A DNA stretch of 64,000 bases from assembly GCF_024169925.1 (NCBI RefSeq), contig NZ_JALJXF010000002.1, positions 135,519 to 199,518 on the forward strand, in the 5' to 3' direction. The notes beneath the pieces were generated by a model. The model was not told where the DNA came from and searched no databases. It saw nothing but the letters and a program-made list of their open reading frames with translations. The position numbers were made by a program, and so were the translations under genes. This document shows positions 33,094-42,633 of the stretch, one piece after another; position 1 is the first letter of the stretch, and every line of letters starts with the position of its first letter. Source of the DNA: Methylorubrum extorquens (GTDB lineage Bacteria; Pseudomonadota; Alphaproteobacteria; Rhizobiales; Beijerinckiaceae).

Positions 33094-34251
33094 ATGACCG
33101 GCACGACCTTCCCCCGCCCCGTCCAGGGCAAGACCGTCCGCTACGCCTTCGTCGGCCTGGGCGACATCACCCAGGAGGCGATGCTGCCCGGGGTCCGCCA
33201 CACCGGCAATTCGGAGGTCACCGCCCTCGTCACCGGCAATCCCGAGAAGGCGCGCCGGGTCGGTGAGCAATACGGCGTCACCGACACCTACGGCTACGAT
33301 GAGTTCGGCACGCTGCTGGCCTCGGGGACCATCGACGCGATCTACCTCGCCACCCCGAACTGGCGCCACGCCGAGTTCGCGATTCCCGCCCTCAAGGCCG
33401 GCATCCACGTGCTGGTGGAGAAGCCGCTCGAGATCTCGAGCGAAAAATGCCGGGAGATCATGGCGGTGCAGGCCGCCTCGTCGGCCAAGCTGATGGTCGC
33501 CTACCGGCTGCATTTCGAGCCGGCGACGCTCGCCACCATCGGCCTGATCCGCTCCGGCGCGCTCGGTGAACTCCTCACCTTCACCTCGACCTTCACGCAG
33601 ATGGTCTCGCCCGAGAACCATCGGGCGAAGAGCGGCGTCGAGGCCGGCCCGATCTTCGACATGGGCCCGTATACGATCAACGCCGCCCGCTACGTGTTCG
33701 GCGACGAGCCGACCGAGGTGGTCTCGGCCGTCGGCGTGCGCCACCCTGAGGCCGGGTTCGGCGACTTCGACGACACCGTCGCGGTCACCCTGCGCTTCCC
33801 CGGCAATCGCCTCGCGCAGTTCGTGCTGTCCTATTACGGCAGCGTGCTCGACACCTACGCGGTCGTCGGCACCAAGGGCAGCGTCGAGGTCAATCCGGCC
33901 TACATGTACGGCAAGCCGCTGGAGCGGACGGTGACCATCGGCGACGAGAAGCACCACGACAGCTTCAAGAACACCGACCATTTCGGCGGCGAGCTGAAGT
34001 ACTTCTCGGATTGCATCCTGAACGGCACCGACCCCGAGCCCGATGCCGAGGAGGGCTACGCCGACCTGCGGGTGATCGAGGGGATCCTGAAGGCTCTGGA
34101 GAGCGGCGGCCCGGTGCGGCTCGAGCCGTTCGCGCGCACGAAGCGCATCAACCTCTCGGGACAGCTCCAGCAATTGCCGGCACAGGCTCCGCCCGATCTC
34201 GTTGACGCGTCCAACCCCGGCCGGGGCAAGGACAAGTCTCCGCTGAACTGA
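33094..34251 (+). CDS. Gfo/Idh/MocA-family NAD(P)-dependent oxidoreductase
   Basis: 385 residues. The Rossmann start (VRYAFVGLGDITQEAM) and the catalytic EKP motif at 109-111 (HVLVEKPLEISSEKC) define the family, which oxidises or reduces sugars, cyclitols and their derivatives. The C-terminal sheet domain (MGPYTINAARYVFGDEPTEVV) is present; D and H candidates of the proton relay lie there. Relatives include myo-inositol 2-dehydrogenase, so it might feed the cyclitol genes 2 kb further on, but nothing in the sequence proves the substrate. Confidence 0.9.
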   Translation: MTGTTFPRPVQGKTVRYAFVGLGDITQEAMLPGVRHTGNSEVTALVTGNPEKARRVGEQYGVTDTYGYDEFGTLLASGTIDAIYLATPNWRHAEFAIPALKAGIHVLVEKPLEISSEKCREIMAVQAASSAKLMVAYRLHFEPATLATIGLIRSGALGELLTFTSTFTQMVSPENHRAKSGVEAGPIFDMGPYTINAARYVFGDEPTEVVSAVGVRHPEAGFGDFDDTVAVTLRFPGNRLAQFVLSYYGSVLDTYAVVGTKGSVEVNPAYMYGKPLERTVTIGDEKHHDSFKNTDHFGGELKYFSDCILNGTDPEPDAEEGYADLRVIEGILKALESGGPVRLEPFARTKRINLSGQLQQLPAQAPPDLVDASNPGRGKDKSPLN

Positions 34252-34413
34252 AGGCGCGGCGGGCCGAAGCCGTACCGAAAGAACCGAGGCCGGGCCGGGC
34301 CGGGCGTGACCGACGCCCGGTCCGGCCCGGCCGCTCCCGTTTCGTCACCCCCCGCTTGGCCCGGACCGGCGCCGCCGGTCGCGACGAGGCTTGGCGCTTG
34401 CAAGCGATCCACC

Positions 34414-35661
34414 ATGACCCTGACCGAACCGACCGAGAACCGCCCCACGGATCCCGAGGCCGCCGAGGAGATACGTCCGGTGCGCGCCGCGCCGGGGCGC
34501 CACCCGACTCTCGTCCTGCTCGCGCTCGCGGTCGGGGGCTTCGCCATCGGCACCACGGAATTCGCCGCGATGAGCCTGCTGCCGGCCTTTGCTCCCGAAC
34601 TCGGCATCGATGCGCCGACGGCCGGACACGTCATTAGCGCCTACGCTTTGGGCGTGGTGGTCGGCGCCCCCCTGATCGCCGTCCTGGCCGCGCGCTTCGC
34701 CCGCCGGACCCTGCTCGTCGGCCTCATGCTGCTGTTCGCCGTCGGCAACGCCCTCTCGGCGCTCGCGCCGGATTACGGCTGGATGCTGGCCTTCCGCTTC
34801 ATTGCCGGGCTGCCGCACGGGGCCTATTTCGGCGTGGCCTCTCTGGTCGCCGCCTCGCTCGTGCCGCGGGAGCGCCGGACGCAGGCGGTCTCGCGGGTGA
34901 TCCTCGGCCTGTCGGTGGCCACCATCGTCGGCGTGCCGCTCGCCAACGGCATCGGGCAGGTCGTCGGCTGGCGCTGGAGCTTCGCCCTCGTGGCGGCGCT
35001 CGCCACCCTCACGGCGATCCTGGTCCAGCTCTTCGCTCCCCTCGGCCGGCCCGTCCAGGGTGCCAGCGCCCTGCGCGAACTCGGTGCCCTGAAGCGGGGG
35101 CAGGTCTGGCTCACCCTGATGACCGGCGCCATCGGTTTCGGCGGCCTGTTCTCGGTCTACACCTATCTCGCCTCGACCCTGCTCGAGGTCACGCACGCCT
35201 CTCCCGTGGTGATCCCCGCGGTGCTCGCGGTGTTCGGCCTCGGCCTGACCGCCGGAACCTTCGTCTGCGCCTGGGCCGGCGACCGGGCCCTGATGCCGGC
35301 GATCGGCCTCACCCTGCTGTGGGGCGCCGGCGCGCTCGCCCTCTATCCCCTCGCGACCGGGAACGTCTGGACCATGGTGGCGGCGGTGTTCCTGATCGGC
35401 TCCGGCGGCGGCCTGTCGAGCCTGCTCCAGGCTCGGCTGATGGACGTGGCCGAGGATGCGCAGACGATGGCGGCGGCCCTGAACCATTCGGCCTTCAACA
35501 CCGCCAACGCCCTCGGACCGTGGCTGGCCGGCCTCGCGCTGGCGGCCGGATACGGCCTGCCGACGACGGGCGTGGTCGGCATGGGCCTCGCCCTCTCGGG
35601 CTTCGCCATCTGGGCGGTGTCGTACCTGCTGGATCGCCGGGCCGTTGCGGTGCGGCGCTGA
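34414..35661 (+). CDS. MFS transporter of the AraJ/YdhP drug/sugar-efflux type
   Basis: 415 residues, 12 predicted helices. The opening helix IGTTEFAAMSLLPAFAPELGI and VISAYALGVVVGAPLIAVLAAR are the signature of the AraJ/YdhP (DHA1) branch of sugar and drug exporters. FRFIAGLPHGAYFGVASLVAASLVPRE is the TM4 motif. The start at 34414 (MTLTEPTENRP) is used; the earlier codons look non-coding. It lies 162 nt after the oxidoreductase on the same strand. Confidence 0.88.
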   Translation: MTLTEPTENRPTDPEAAEEIRPVRAAPGRHPTLVLLALAVGGFAIGTTEFAAMSLLPAFAPELGIDAPTAGHVISAYALGVVVGAPLIAVLAARFARRTLLVGLMLLFAVGNALSALAPDYGWMLAFRFIAGLPHGAYFGVASLVAASLVPRERRTQAVSRVILGLSVATIVGVPLANGIGQVVGWRWSFALVAALATLTAILVQLFAPLGRPVQGASALRELGALKRGQVWLTLMTGAIGFGGLFSVYTYLASTLLEVTHASPVVIPAVLAVFGLGLTAGTFVCAWAGDRALMPAIGLTLLWGAGALALYPLATGNVWTMVAAVFLIGSGGGLSSLLQARLMDVAEDAQTMAAALNHSAFNTANALGPWLAGLALAAGYGLPTTGVVGMGLALSGFAIWAVSYLLDRRAVAVRR

Positions 35662-35802
35662 CCGGAACCGGCCTTCTTCGGTTAAAGAGCGTTGCGCCCC
35701 GCGCCCGGCCTCGCCCACGAAACGTCGCGGACGAGATCCGACGAGATCGGGCAATCACCGTCCTCACCGCATCGTCGGCATGACGAAGTCGGCGCCGGCG
35801 CG

Positions 35803-35915
35803 GTCGGGCAACGGGAGGCGGTGCGGGCGGGGACCGGCATCGGCATCCTGCACGACTTCGCCGCCGCCGGGCTGCCCGACCGCGTGCGCATCCTGGAAGG
35901 TGCTAGAGCCGTACC
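35803..35915 (+). pseudogene. C-terminal scrap of a LysR-type regulator
   Basis: The codons read QREAVRAGTGIGILHDFAAAGLPDRVRILEG, which matches the end of the LysR effector domain. No helix-turn-helix or continuous gene surrounds it. It lies in the 446-nt gap 35662-36107, otherwise made of intergenic palindromic sequence. Confidence 0.45.
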
Positions 35916-35946
35916 CGACCTGATTGCATCAGGTCGGCGTCTCTCG

Positions 35947-35997
35947 CGCATCGTGCTGGATATCGGATCCAGCACGATGCGCTCGGCTTTTGTTTTT
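35947..35997 (+). terminator. strong stem-loop followed by a T-run
   Basis: The arms CGCATCGTGCTGGAT (35947-35961) and ATCCAGCACGATGCG (35967-35981) pair perfectly over 15 bp around a 5-nt loop, followed by cttttgttttt. This fits a Rho-independent terminator or a palindromic intergenic element. The text after it (ccgaaagccggaaaccacctttcgg) resembles the intergenic mosaic repeats of Hyphomicrobiales. A smaller stem (ACCTGAT tgc ATCAGGT) precedes it. Confidence 0.6.
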
Positions 35998-36107
35998 ACA
36001 TCATCTTTTTCCGAAAGCCGGAAACCACCTTTCGGGATGATGCTCTAGGCCTCTGATTTGATGCGCATTCTTTCGGCGAACCGGCTTCCACTTCGTCGAA
36101 ATGCGCT

Positions 36108-37124
36108 CTATGCGAGCCCGGACAGGGCCAGCTCCGCGAGCGGGAACAGCGTCGCTGCGGGCGATTGCGATGGGGCGTTGCGGGGCGAAGGCGCTCCGAC
36201 CGCTGCGCGGGCGAGCGACCCCGTCCATGTCGTCAGGCCCGCACCGATCGCCTCCCGACGCACGGTCTCCAGCCCGATCCGACCGTAGATGCGCGGATCG
36301 GCGATCTGGGGATCCTGCTCCGCCTCGACGATCAGCCAGCCGCGATACTTGATGTCGGCGAGTGCGCGGAGCACAGGGCCGAAGGCGAGGCTGCCGTCCC
36401 CCGGCACCGTGAACATCCCCGCCAGGACGCCGTCGAGGAAGCTGCCTCCCGCGGCCTCGACGGCGGCGAAGGCCGGTGGGCGCACATCCTTGCAGTGGAC
36501 ATGGGCGATCCGTTCCGGATGTTCGCGGATCAGCGCGACCGGATCGATCCCGCCCAACACCGCGTGGCCGGTATCGAGCACGAGGCCGACATGGCTCGGG
36601 GTGTGGGCGAGCATCGCGCTCAGGTCGGTCACGCTCTGGACCGCGGTGCCGAGATGGTGGTGGTAGGCCAGCCGGAAGCCCTCGCGGGCCAGGTACTCGG
36701 ACAGGTGCGTCAGCTCCCGGCCGAAGCGGCGCCAGCCCGCCCAGTCCAGCACCGGCCGGTGGGCCAGGGGCACGCGGCGCAGGCCGTGGATGGAGGTGGA
36801 GCATTCGGCGGCGATGAAGACGTCGCATCCCATCGCCCTCAGCAGCCGAAGATGCGGCTGGAGCGCCTCGATCTCCGCCTCGGCATCGACGGTGAGCAGG
36901 CTGCTGGCGTACCAGCCCGCGGCCAGGGCCAGCCCGGACGGAGCCAGGAGGGCCGAGAGTGCCGCGGGCTCGCGGGGGAAGGCGCCGCCCAGTTCGATCC
37001 CGTCGTAGCCGATCGCGGCGGCCTCGTGGAACATCCGCTCCAGCGGTGTCCCGGCCCCGAGTTCGGGCAGGTCGTCGTTGATCCAGGCGATGGGGCTGAC
37101 CCCGAAGCGGATACGCTCAGACAC
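36108..37124 (-). CDS. iolE: inosose dehydratase (IolE-type)
   Basis: 338 residues with the IolE start GVSPIAWINDDLPELG and the TIM-barrel motifs GYDGIELGGAFP, LAYHHHLGTAVQS, GLVLDTGHAVLGG, AHVHCKDVRPPAF and WLIVEAEQDP, with the Glu, Asp, His and Glu metal ligands expected of the xylose-isomerase-like fold. It dehydrates scyllo-inosose to the diketone used by IolD. The last 40 residues are an unusual Ala/Pro/Ser-rich tail. It is the final gene of the cluster and overlaps the MFS gene by 8 nt. Confidence 0.92.
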   Translation of the reverse strand: MSERIRFGVSPIAWINDDLPELGAGTPLERMFHEAAAIGYDGIELGGAFPREPAALSALLAPSGLALAAGWYASSLLTVDAEAEIEALQPHLRLLRAMGCDVFIAAECSTSIHGLRRVPLAHRPVLDWAGWRRFGRELTHLSEYLAREGFRLAYHHHLGTAVQSVTDLSAMLAHTPSHVGLVLDTGHAVLGGIDPVALIREHPERIAHVHCKDVRPPAFAAVEAAGGSFLDGVLAGMFTVPGDGSLAFGPVLRALADIKYRGWLIVEAEQDPQIADPRIYGRIGLETVRREAIGAGLTTWTGSLARAAVGAPSPRNAPSQSPAATLFPLAELALSGLA

Positions 37125-38550
37125 GGGCGCCTCCCGCGGACAGCTCCGCCTCGATCGATTCCAGGCTCCGATCCCGCGTCTCCGGCAGCCAGCGCGCCGT
37201 GAAGACCACCCCGAACAGGCAGCAGCCGCCGAACAGGAAGAAGGTCGCGAAGTCGAGGGTCTGCACGACGGGCAGGAAGGCGAGCGAGATCAGCGCGTTG
37301 GTGAGCCACAGAACCGCGACGCTCGCGCCGATCATCAGCCCGCGCACCCGCAGCGGGAAGATCTCCGACATCATGATCCAGCTCACGAGCTGGATGGTCC
37401 CCTGCACGATCGCGAGGAAGCCGAACATGCCGACGGTCAGGAGGTAGGGCCGGGCCGGGTTGTCGAGCGGCACGACGATGCCGATCACGCCGATGAAGAC
37501 GTGCAGCGCCGTCGCGCAGCCGAAGCCGAGGATCAGCATCGAGCGGCGTCCGACGCGGTTGACCACCATCACGCCGACGAGCATCGCCACGATGCTGATC
37601 AGGCCGTTCAGCACGTTGAAGATCAGGGCCGTGTTCCGGGTGAAGCCGGCCTGCTCAAGGACTTGCGTCCCGTAATACATCACCGAGTTGATGCCGGTGA
37701 GCTGCGCGAGCGCGGCCAGCCCCATGCCGACGAAGAGCAGGCGCACCAGCCAGGGCTCCGCCACGAGGTCGCGCCAGCTGGTCGAGCGCTTGACCGCGTC
37801 GAGCCGCGCGAGGACGCGCACCTCTTCCATCTCGGCCTGGGCGCGGGCCTCGGAGCGGATCGTGCGCAGCACGTCCAGGGCTTCGGGGGAGCGGCCCTGC
37901 GCCATCAGCCAGCGCGGGCTCTCGGGCATCCGGCGCATCCCGAGGAACAGGACGACGGCGGGCAGGAGCGCGACGGCGAGCATGATGCGCCAGACGTGCT
38001 CGTTGCCGCCCAGCACGTTGCCGATGACGGCGTTGAACAGGAAGGCCAGGAACTGGCCGGACACGATCATGATGTCGTTGCGGCCGATCATGCTGCCGCG
38101 CTGCTCCGCCGGGGCGACCTCGGAGAGGTAGACCGGCACCGTGACCGACGCGCCGCCGACCGCGAGGCCGAGCACGACGCGGAAGACGATGAGGATGTCG
38201 TAGGTCGGCGCCAGGACGCAGCCGAGCGCGCCGACGAAGAACAGGGCGCCGAGGCCTGTGATGGTGACCCGCCGCCCGATCCGGTCCGAGATCCGCCCGC
38301 CGGCCAGGGCGCCGAGGGTCGCGCCGATCAGCAGGCTGAAGGTGACGAACCCCTCTTGGAGCGGCGACAGGCCGAAATAGTCGGCGATGTAGGACAACGC
38401 CCCGTTCAGCACGCCGGTGTCGTAGCCGAACAGCAACCCGCCGAAGGTGGCGATCACGCCGATCAGGCTGAGGCGGGCGGTGTGACGACCCTTGCCGAGT
38501 TCCGGCAGATCGAGGGCGACCGTGTCCGGCGCCATGGTTCCATGGGACAT
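37117..38550 (-). CDS. MFS sugar/inositol:H+ symporter
   Basis: 477 residues, 12 helices, sugar-porter family. The hallmarks are GGLLFGYDTGVLNGAL in TM1, GGRISDRIGRR between TM2 and TM3, PESPRWLMAQGR after TM6, the QLTGINSVMYYG motif of TM7, and the C-terminal PETRDRSLESIEAEL. Its position in the iolD/iolE run makes an inositol or another cyclitol the likely substrate. The family assignment is firm. Confidence 0.92.
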   Translation of the reverse strand: MSHGTMAPDTVALDLPELGKGRHTARLSLIGVIATFGGLLFGYDTGVLNGALSYIADYFGLSPLQEGFVTFSLLIGATLGALAGGRISDRIGRRVTITGLGALFFVGALGCVLAPTYDILIVFRVVLGLAVGGASVTVPVYLSEVAPAEQRGSMIGRNDIMIVSGQFLAFLFNAVIGNVLGGNEHVWRIMLAVALLPAVVLFLGMRRMPESPRWLMAQGRSPEALDVLRTIRSEARAQAEMEEVRVLARLDAVKRSTSWRDLVAEPWLVRLLFVGMGLAALAQLTGINSVMYYGTQVLEQAGFTRNTALIFNVLNGLISIVAMLVGVMVVNRVGRRSMLILGFGCATALHVFIGVIGIVVPLDNPARPYLLTVGMFGFLAIVQGTIQLVSWIMMSEIFPLRVRGLMIGASVAVLWLTNALISLAFLPVVQTLDFATFFLFGGCCLFGVVFTARWLPETRDRSLESIEAELSAGGARV

Positions 38551-38665
38551 GTGCTCGTTCCTCCCCGGTGTGGTTTTTGTCGGCTTGTCGTCGCGGCCCG
38601 AGGTCGGCGGCCCGAGGTCGGCGGCCTCGGGCGGTGGCCGGAGGCCGCGTTCTCAGGCGGCGTCC

Positions 38666-39490
38666 TCAGGCAGCGTGGCGCCCGCCATCCACCGGGAGCG
38701 CGGCTCCGGTGATGAAGGCCGAGTCCGGGCTCGCCAGGAACAGCACCGCCAGGGCGCAGTCGCGGGCGGAGGCGAGCCGGTTCATCGGCTGGCGGGCCCG
38801 GAGCATCGCGTAGTGGGCGGCCGGATCGGGCTGCGCCTCGGCGTGCTCCCAGGTCATCGGCGTATCGATCACGCCGGGACAGACCGCGTTGACGCGGACG
38901 TTGAACGGGGCCAGCTCCACGGCCAGCGCCCGCGTGACCCCCGTCATGCCCGCCTTGGAGGCGGTGTAGGCGACGGCACCGCCCAACCCCTTCAGCGAGG
39001 TGATCGACGCCATGTTGACGATCGATCCCTGCCGCGCCTCGCACATGGCCGGCGCCAGGAGGCGGGTGAGCTGCACCGCCCCGTTCAGGTTGAGTTCCAC
39101 CGTCGACATGAAGTTGTCGGGGGTGGTCTCCGCCAGGGAGCCGCGGATCGTGGCGCCGGCATTGTTGACGAGGACGCCGACGCGGCCCCCGCCGACGGCC
39201 TGCGCCTCCTCGGCGAGGCGCTCCAGGTAGGCGAGGTCGGTGACGTCCCCGGGCAGGACGGTGGTGCGGGGGCCGAGTTCGGCGGCGAGCGCTTCGAGGC
39301 GGCCGGCGGTGAGGCCGTTCAGGACGACGTGGGCACCCTCGGCGTGGAGGATGCGGGCCGTCTCCGCCCCGACGCCGCTGCCGGCGCCGGTGATCACGGC
39401 CGTCTCGCCCGCGAGCCGGTCCGACGGGCGGTGCGGCGGCGCGTAGCTCAGGCCCTCGCGCAGGCCGCTCGCAGGAGTGGGGCTCGCCAT
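38666..39490 (-). CDS. short-chain dehydrogenase/reductase in the cyclitol operon
   Basis: 274 residues, classical SDR. TGAGSGVG at 34-41 binds the nucleotide, NNAG is at 109-112, and S162, Y175 and K179 (MASITSLKGLGGAVAYTASKAG) form the catalytic set. It may oxidise an inositol to an inosose or a later intermediate such as a hemiacetal to a lactone; the second role would fit the acid-sugar dehydratase encoded two bases upstream. No residue decides between these. Confidence 0.92.
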   Translation of the reverse strand: MASPTPASGLREGLSYAPPHRPSDRLAGETAVITGAGSGVGAETARILHAEGAHVVLNGLTAGRLEALAAELGPRTTVLPGDVTDLAYLERLAEEAQAVGGGRVGVLVNNAGATIRGSLAETTPDNFMSTVELNLNGAVQLTRLLAPAMCEARQGSIVNMASITSLKGLGGAVAYTASKAGMTGVTRALAVELAPFNVRVNAVCPGVIDTPMTWEHAEAQPDPAAHYAMLRARQPMNRLASARDCALAVLFLASPDSAFITGAALPVDGGRHAA

Positions 39491-39492
39491 GG

Positions 39493-40701
39493 TCAGGCTC
39501 CCTTCCGGCTCGTGCGCGCCGACCATTCGGGGCGCTTGCGGACCTCTTCGGGGATCGTGACGCCGTGGCCGGGCCGGTCGGCCGCGGTGAGCCAGCCGTT
39601 CTCGATCAGCGGCAGGCCCTCGCTCACCTCGCGGTACCAGCCGTGATAGAAGGCGCGGACGAATTCCTGGAAGATCGCGGTCTCGGCGTGCAGGGCGACG
39701 TGCGCGCCGGCGGCGAGCCCGATCGGGCCGGTGCAGTCGTGGGGCGTGAACGCGCGCTGGTAGGTGGCCGCGAGGTCGGCGATGCGCCGCAGCTCGGTGA
39801 CGCCGCCGGTCCAGCACGGGTCGGACATGATGATGCCGACCCCCGTGCGTTCGAGGATCTCGCGGTAGGGGTAGCGCGAGCCCTGGGTCTCGCCGACGAG
39901 GACCGGGATCGTCGTCGCGCGGCAGACCTCGTCGATGGCGCGCAGGTTGTCGAGCTTGACCGGGTCCTCGATCCACATCGGCTGGTACTGCTCGGCGGCC
40001 CGGGCGATCTTGCTCGCCACCGGCACGGTCCAGCGTGCGTGCATCTCGAGGGCGACCTCCATCTCGCCCTCGAAGGCCTTGTGGATGCGGGCGAGGGGCG
40101 CGAGCGCCGTGCGCAGCTCCGACGCGGAGATGTGCAGCCCCTGGTTCACCACCGAGATGTCGTCGAGCGGCCAGATCTTCATGTGGCGCACACCCTCGGC
40201 GAGCAGGCTCTCGGCGAGCCGCTCGGGCTCGTTCATGAAGCCCCAGAGGTCGTCGTAGGGGTCGCGCACGAAGTCGCCGGTATATTGCCGCCCGGCCACC
40301 GCCGCGGCCCGCACGTAGTTCGGGCCGCCGCAGGTGTTGTAGACGCGGATCCGCTCCCGCGAGCGGCCGCCGAGGAGCTGCCACAGCGGCAGGCCCGTGC
40401 GGTGGCCGAGCAGGTCCCACAGGGCGATGTCGATGGCGGCCGCACCCCGGGTCTCGGCGCCGATGCCGGAGCGGCCGCGCTGGCGGAACAGCGTCGTCCA
40501 GTGTCCGGCGATGTCGCCCGCATCCTTGCCGAGCAGGTAGTCGGCCGCGCCCTCGTGGATGTAGGATTCCACGGTCTCGGCCAGCGAGAAGGTCTCGCCG
40601 AGGCCGACGACGCCGTCGGCATCCTCGATCTCCACCCACAGCAGGTTCGGCTGCAGGGCGCTGCGCAGCGTCGAGACGCGCGTGATCGTCGTACCCTTCA
40701 T
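39493..40701 (-). CDS. mandelate racemase/muconate lactonizing-family dehydratase
   Basis: 402-residue enolase-superfamily enzyme, the group that includes acid-sugar dehydratases. Probable catalytic residues: K175 (RHMKIWPLDD), metal ligand E219 with H221 (VALEMHARW), E245 (MWIEDPVK), E271 (VLVGETQG) and H321 (FTPHDCTGP). The E-x-H and PHDCTGP texts resemble the gluconate/galactonate/mannonate dehydratase subgroup rather than mandelate racemase itself. Such an enzyme is not part of the classical inositol pathway, which makes its place next to iolD notable. Confidence 0.88.
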   Translation of the reverse strand: MKGTTITRVSTLRSALQPNLLWVEIEDADGVVGLGETFSLAETVESYIHEGAADYLLGKDAGDIAGHWTTLFRQRGRSGIGAETRGAAAIDIALWDLLGHRTGLPLWQLLGGRSRERIRVYNTCGGPNYVRAAAVAGRQYTGDFVRDPYDDLWGFMNEPERLAESLLAEGVRHMKIWPLDDISVVNQGLHISASELRTALAPLARIHKAFEGEMEVALEMHARWTVPVASKIARAAEQYQPMWIEDPVKLDNLRAIDEVCRATTIPVLVGETQGSRYPYREILERTGVGIIMSDPCWTGGVTELRRIADLAATYQRAFTPHDCTGPIGLAAGAHVALHAETAIFQEFVRAFYHGWYREVSEGLPLIENGWLTAADRPGHGVTIPEEVRKRPEWSARTSRKGA

Positions 40702-40712
40702 GATCCCCTCCC

Positions 40713-42587
40713 TCAGACGAACCACCGGTGCTTCGCGGCGGCCGCCTCGAAGGCTGCGCGGGTCTCGCGCAGGCCCTCGGGCGCATCCGCCTGCGGAATG
40801 CCGAACTCCCACCACGCGCCGTTCTCGATCGGCAGCGGTGCGTCCTCGACATGCGCCGCGATCAGGAAGGGCCGGTCGGAGCGGCGTGCCTGCTCCAGGG
40901 CGTCCCGCAACTCGGCGCGGCTGTGCACGTCGAGGCCGTCGGCGCCCAGCGAGCGGGCGTTGGCGACGTAGTCGATCGCGAGCGTCTCGCCGGTCAGGTT
41001 GCGGGCGTCCCCCTCGCGGCGGCGGAACTGCGTGCCGAACTCCTCGCCGTAGGAGCCGAGCTGGTGGCCGCGGATGCACTGCCAGCCCCGGTTGACCACC
41101 ACCACGATCGTGAAGGCGAGGCCCTCCTGGATCGCCGTGACGATCTCGGTGGTGTTGCCCATCAGGAAGGTGCCGTCGCCGATGAGCGCGAGGATGCGGC
41201 CCTTCACCGTGCCGGCCATCGCCGCGCCGAGGGCGGCCGGGATCTCGTAGCCCATGCAGCTGAAGCCGTATTCCATGTCGACCGGGGCATCGCTGCGGCT
41301 GTCCCAGATGGTGTGGGCCTGCCCGATCGCCGTCGAGGAGGAGAACACCACGCGGTCTTCGCGGCGGGCGGCGTCCTTGATCTCGGCGACCGCCTCGTAG
41401 CCGGTCATGCGGGGATTCTCGGTCCCGACGATCTCGCCGACCCGCGCGACATGGCGCAGGATCGCCCGGTCGGCGCGGTCGCGCCATTCGGCCGGGGCGG
41501 TATGGCCCTCCAGGGCCGCCGCGAGCCCGTCGAGCCCGGCCCTTGCATCGGCCCGCAGCGCCAGTGCGCCCATCTTGCGCAGGTCGCGCTCGGCGAGGTT
41601 CAGCGTCACGAAGTTCACATCGGGGTTCTGGAACAGCGTGTGCGAGCCGGTGAGCGTGTCCGACAGGCGGGTGCCGACGGCGAGCACGAGGTCGGCCTCG
41701 GTCGCGAGTTCGTTGGCGGCCGGCGATCCGATGAAGCCGACGCCGCCCGCGTTGAGGCGCGCCTCCCGGCCGGCGCCGCGGCCGGCGAAGCTCTCGACCA
41801 CCGGGATGCCGCAGGCGTCGGACAGGGCGGCGAGGCTCGCCTCCGCCTCGGAATAGCGGACGCCGCCGCCCGCGATGATGAGGGGCTTGCGCGCGGCCCG
41901 CACCCGTTCGGCGGCGGCCGCCAGGGCGGTCTCGGAGGGCGCGAGCCGCTCGAGGTCGTGGACGCGCCGCTCGAACAACGCCAGGGGGAAGTCGAACGCC
42001 TCGCCCTCGACATCCTGGCAGACCGCCACGGTCACGGCGCCGGCCTGGCCGTGGTCGAGCAGCGCGGCGGTGGCGTGCGGCAGGGAATGGATGATCTGCT
42101 CGGGCCGCGTGATCCGGTCGAAGAAGCGGCTGACCGGGCGCAGGGTGTCGTTGACGGTCATGTCGTAGCTGCCCGCCATCTCCAGCCCCTGCAGGATCGG
42201 GCCCTGACGGCGGCTGGCGAAGACGTCGCCCGGCAGGAGCAGCACGGGCACGCGGTTGAGCGTGGCGGTGCCGGCGCCGGTGACGAGGTTGGTGGCGGCC
42301 GGCCCGATCGAGGCCGTCACCGCCAGGGTCGAGGCGAGGTTGTGGGCGCGGGCATAGCCGATCGCCGCATGGACCATCGCCTGCTCGCTCTTGCCCTGAT
42401 GGTAGGTCAGCCCGCCCGCGCCGGTCGCGAGGGCGTGGCCGAAGCCGCTGGCGTTGCCGTGGCCGAAGATGCCGAACACGCCGCCGATGAGCGGCCGTTC
42501 GCGTCCGTCGCGCCGGGTGTGCTGGGCCGCGAAGTAGCGCAGGATCGCCTGGGCGGTCGTCAGCCGGATGGTCTTCTGTCGGGTCAT
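40713..42587 (-). CDS. iolD: 3D-(3,5/4)-trihydroxycyclohexane-1,2-dione hydrolase
   Basis: 624-residue ThDP enzyme that opens the cyclitol ring of the IolE product to give 5-deoxy-glucuronate. E68 in HQGKSEQAMVHAA is the ThDP-activating glutamate. The ThDP/Mg site appears in ALIGDGTFLMGNTTEI. The N-terminal GGVFGIFGHGNASGFGHAL and the GWQCIRGHQLGSYGEEFGTQFR motifs are those of IolD. The length is normal. It is the second gene of the minus-strand run. Confidence 0.95.
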   Translation of the reverse strand: MTRQKTIRLTTAQAILRYFAAQHTRRDGRERPLIGGVFGIFGHGNASGFGHALATGAGGLTYHQGKSEQAMVHAAIGYARAHNLASTLAVTASIGPAATNLVTGAGTATLNRVPVLLLPGDVFASRRQGPILQGLEMAGSYDMTVNDTLRPVSRFFDRITRPEQIIHSLPHATAALLDHGQAGAVTVAVCQDVEGEAFDFPLALFERRVHDLERLAPSETALAAAAERVRAARKPLIIAGGGVRYSEAEASLAALSDACGIPVVESFAGRGAGREARLNAGGVGFIGSPAANELATEADLVLAVGTRLSDTLTGSHTLFQNPDVNFVTLNLAERDLRKMGALALRADARAGLDGLAAALEGHTAPAEWRDRADRAILRHVARVGEIVGTENPRMTGYEAVAEIKDAARREDRVVFSSSTAIGQAHTIWDSRSDAPVDMEYGFSCMGYEIPAALGAAMAGTVKGRILALIGDGTFLMGNTTEIVTAIQEGLAFTIVVVVNRGWQCIRGHQLGSYGEEFGTQFRRREGDARNLTGETLAIDYVANARSLGADGLDVHSRAELRDALEQARRSDRPFLIAAHVEDAPLPIENGAWWEFGIPQADAPEGLRETRAAFEAAAAKHRWFV

Positions 42588-42633
42588 GGGCGGATTGCCT
42601 TTCCTCTGGGTGGGGATCGGTTCGGATGGGGGA

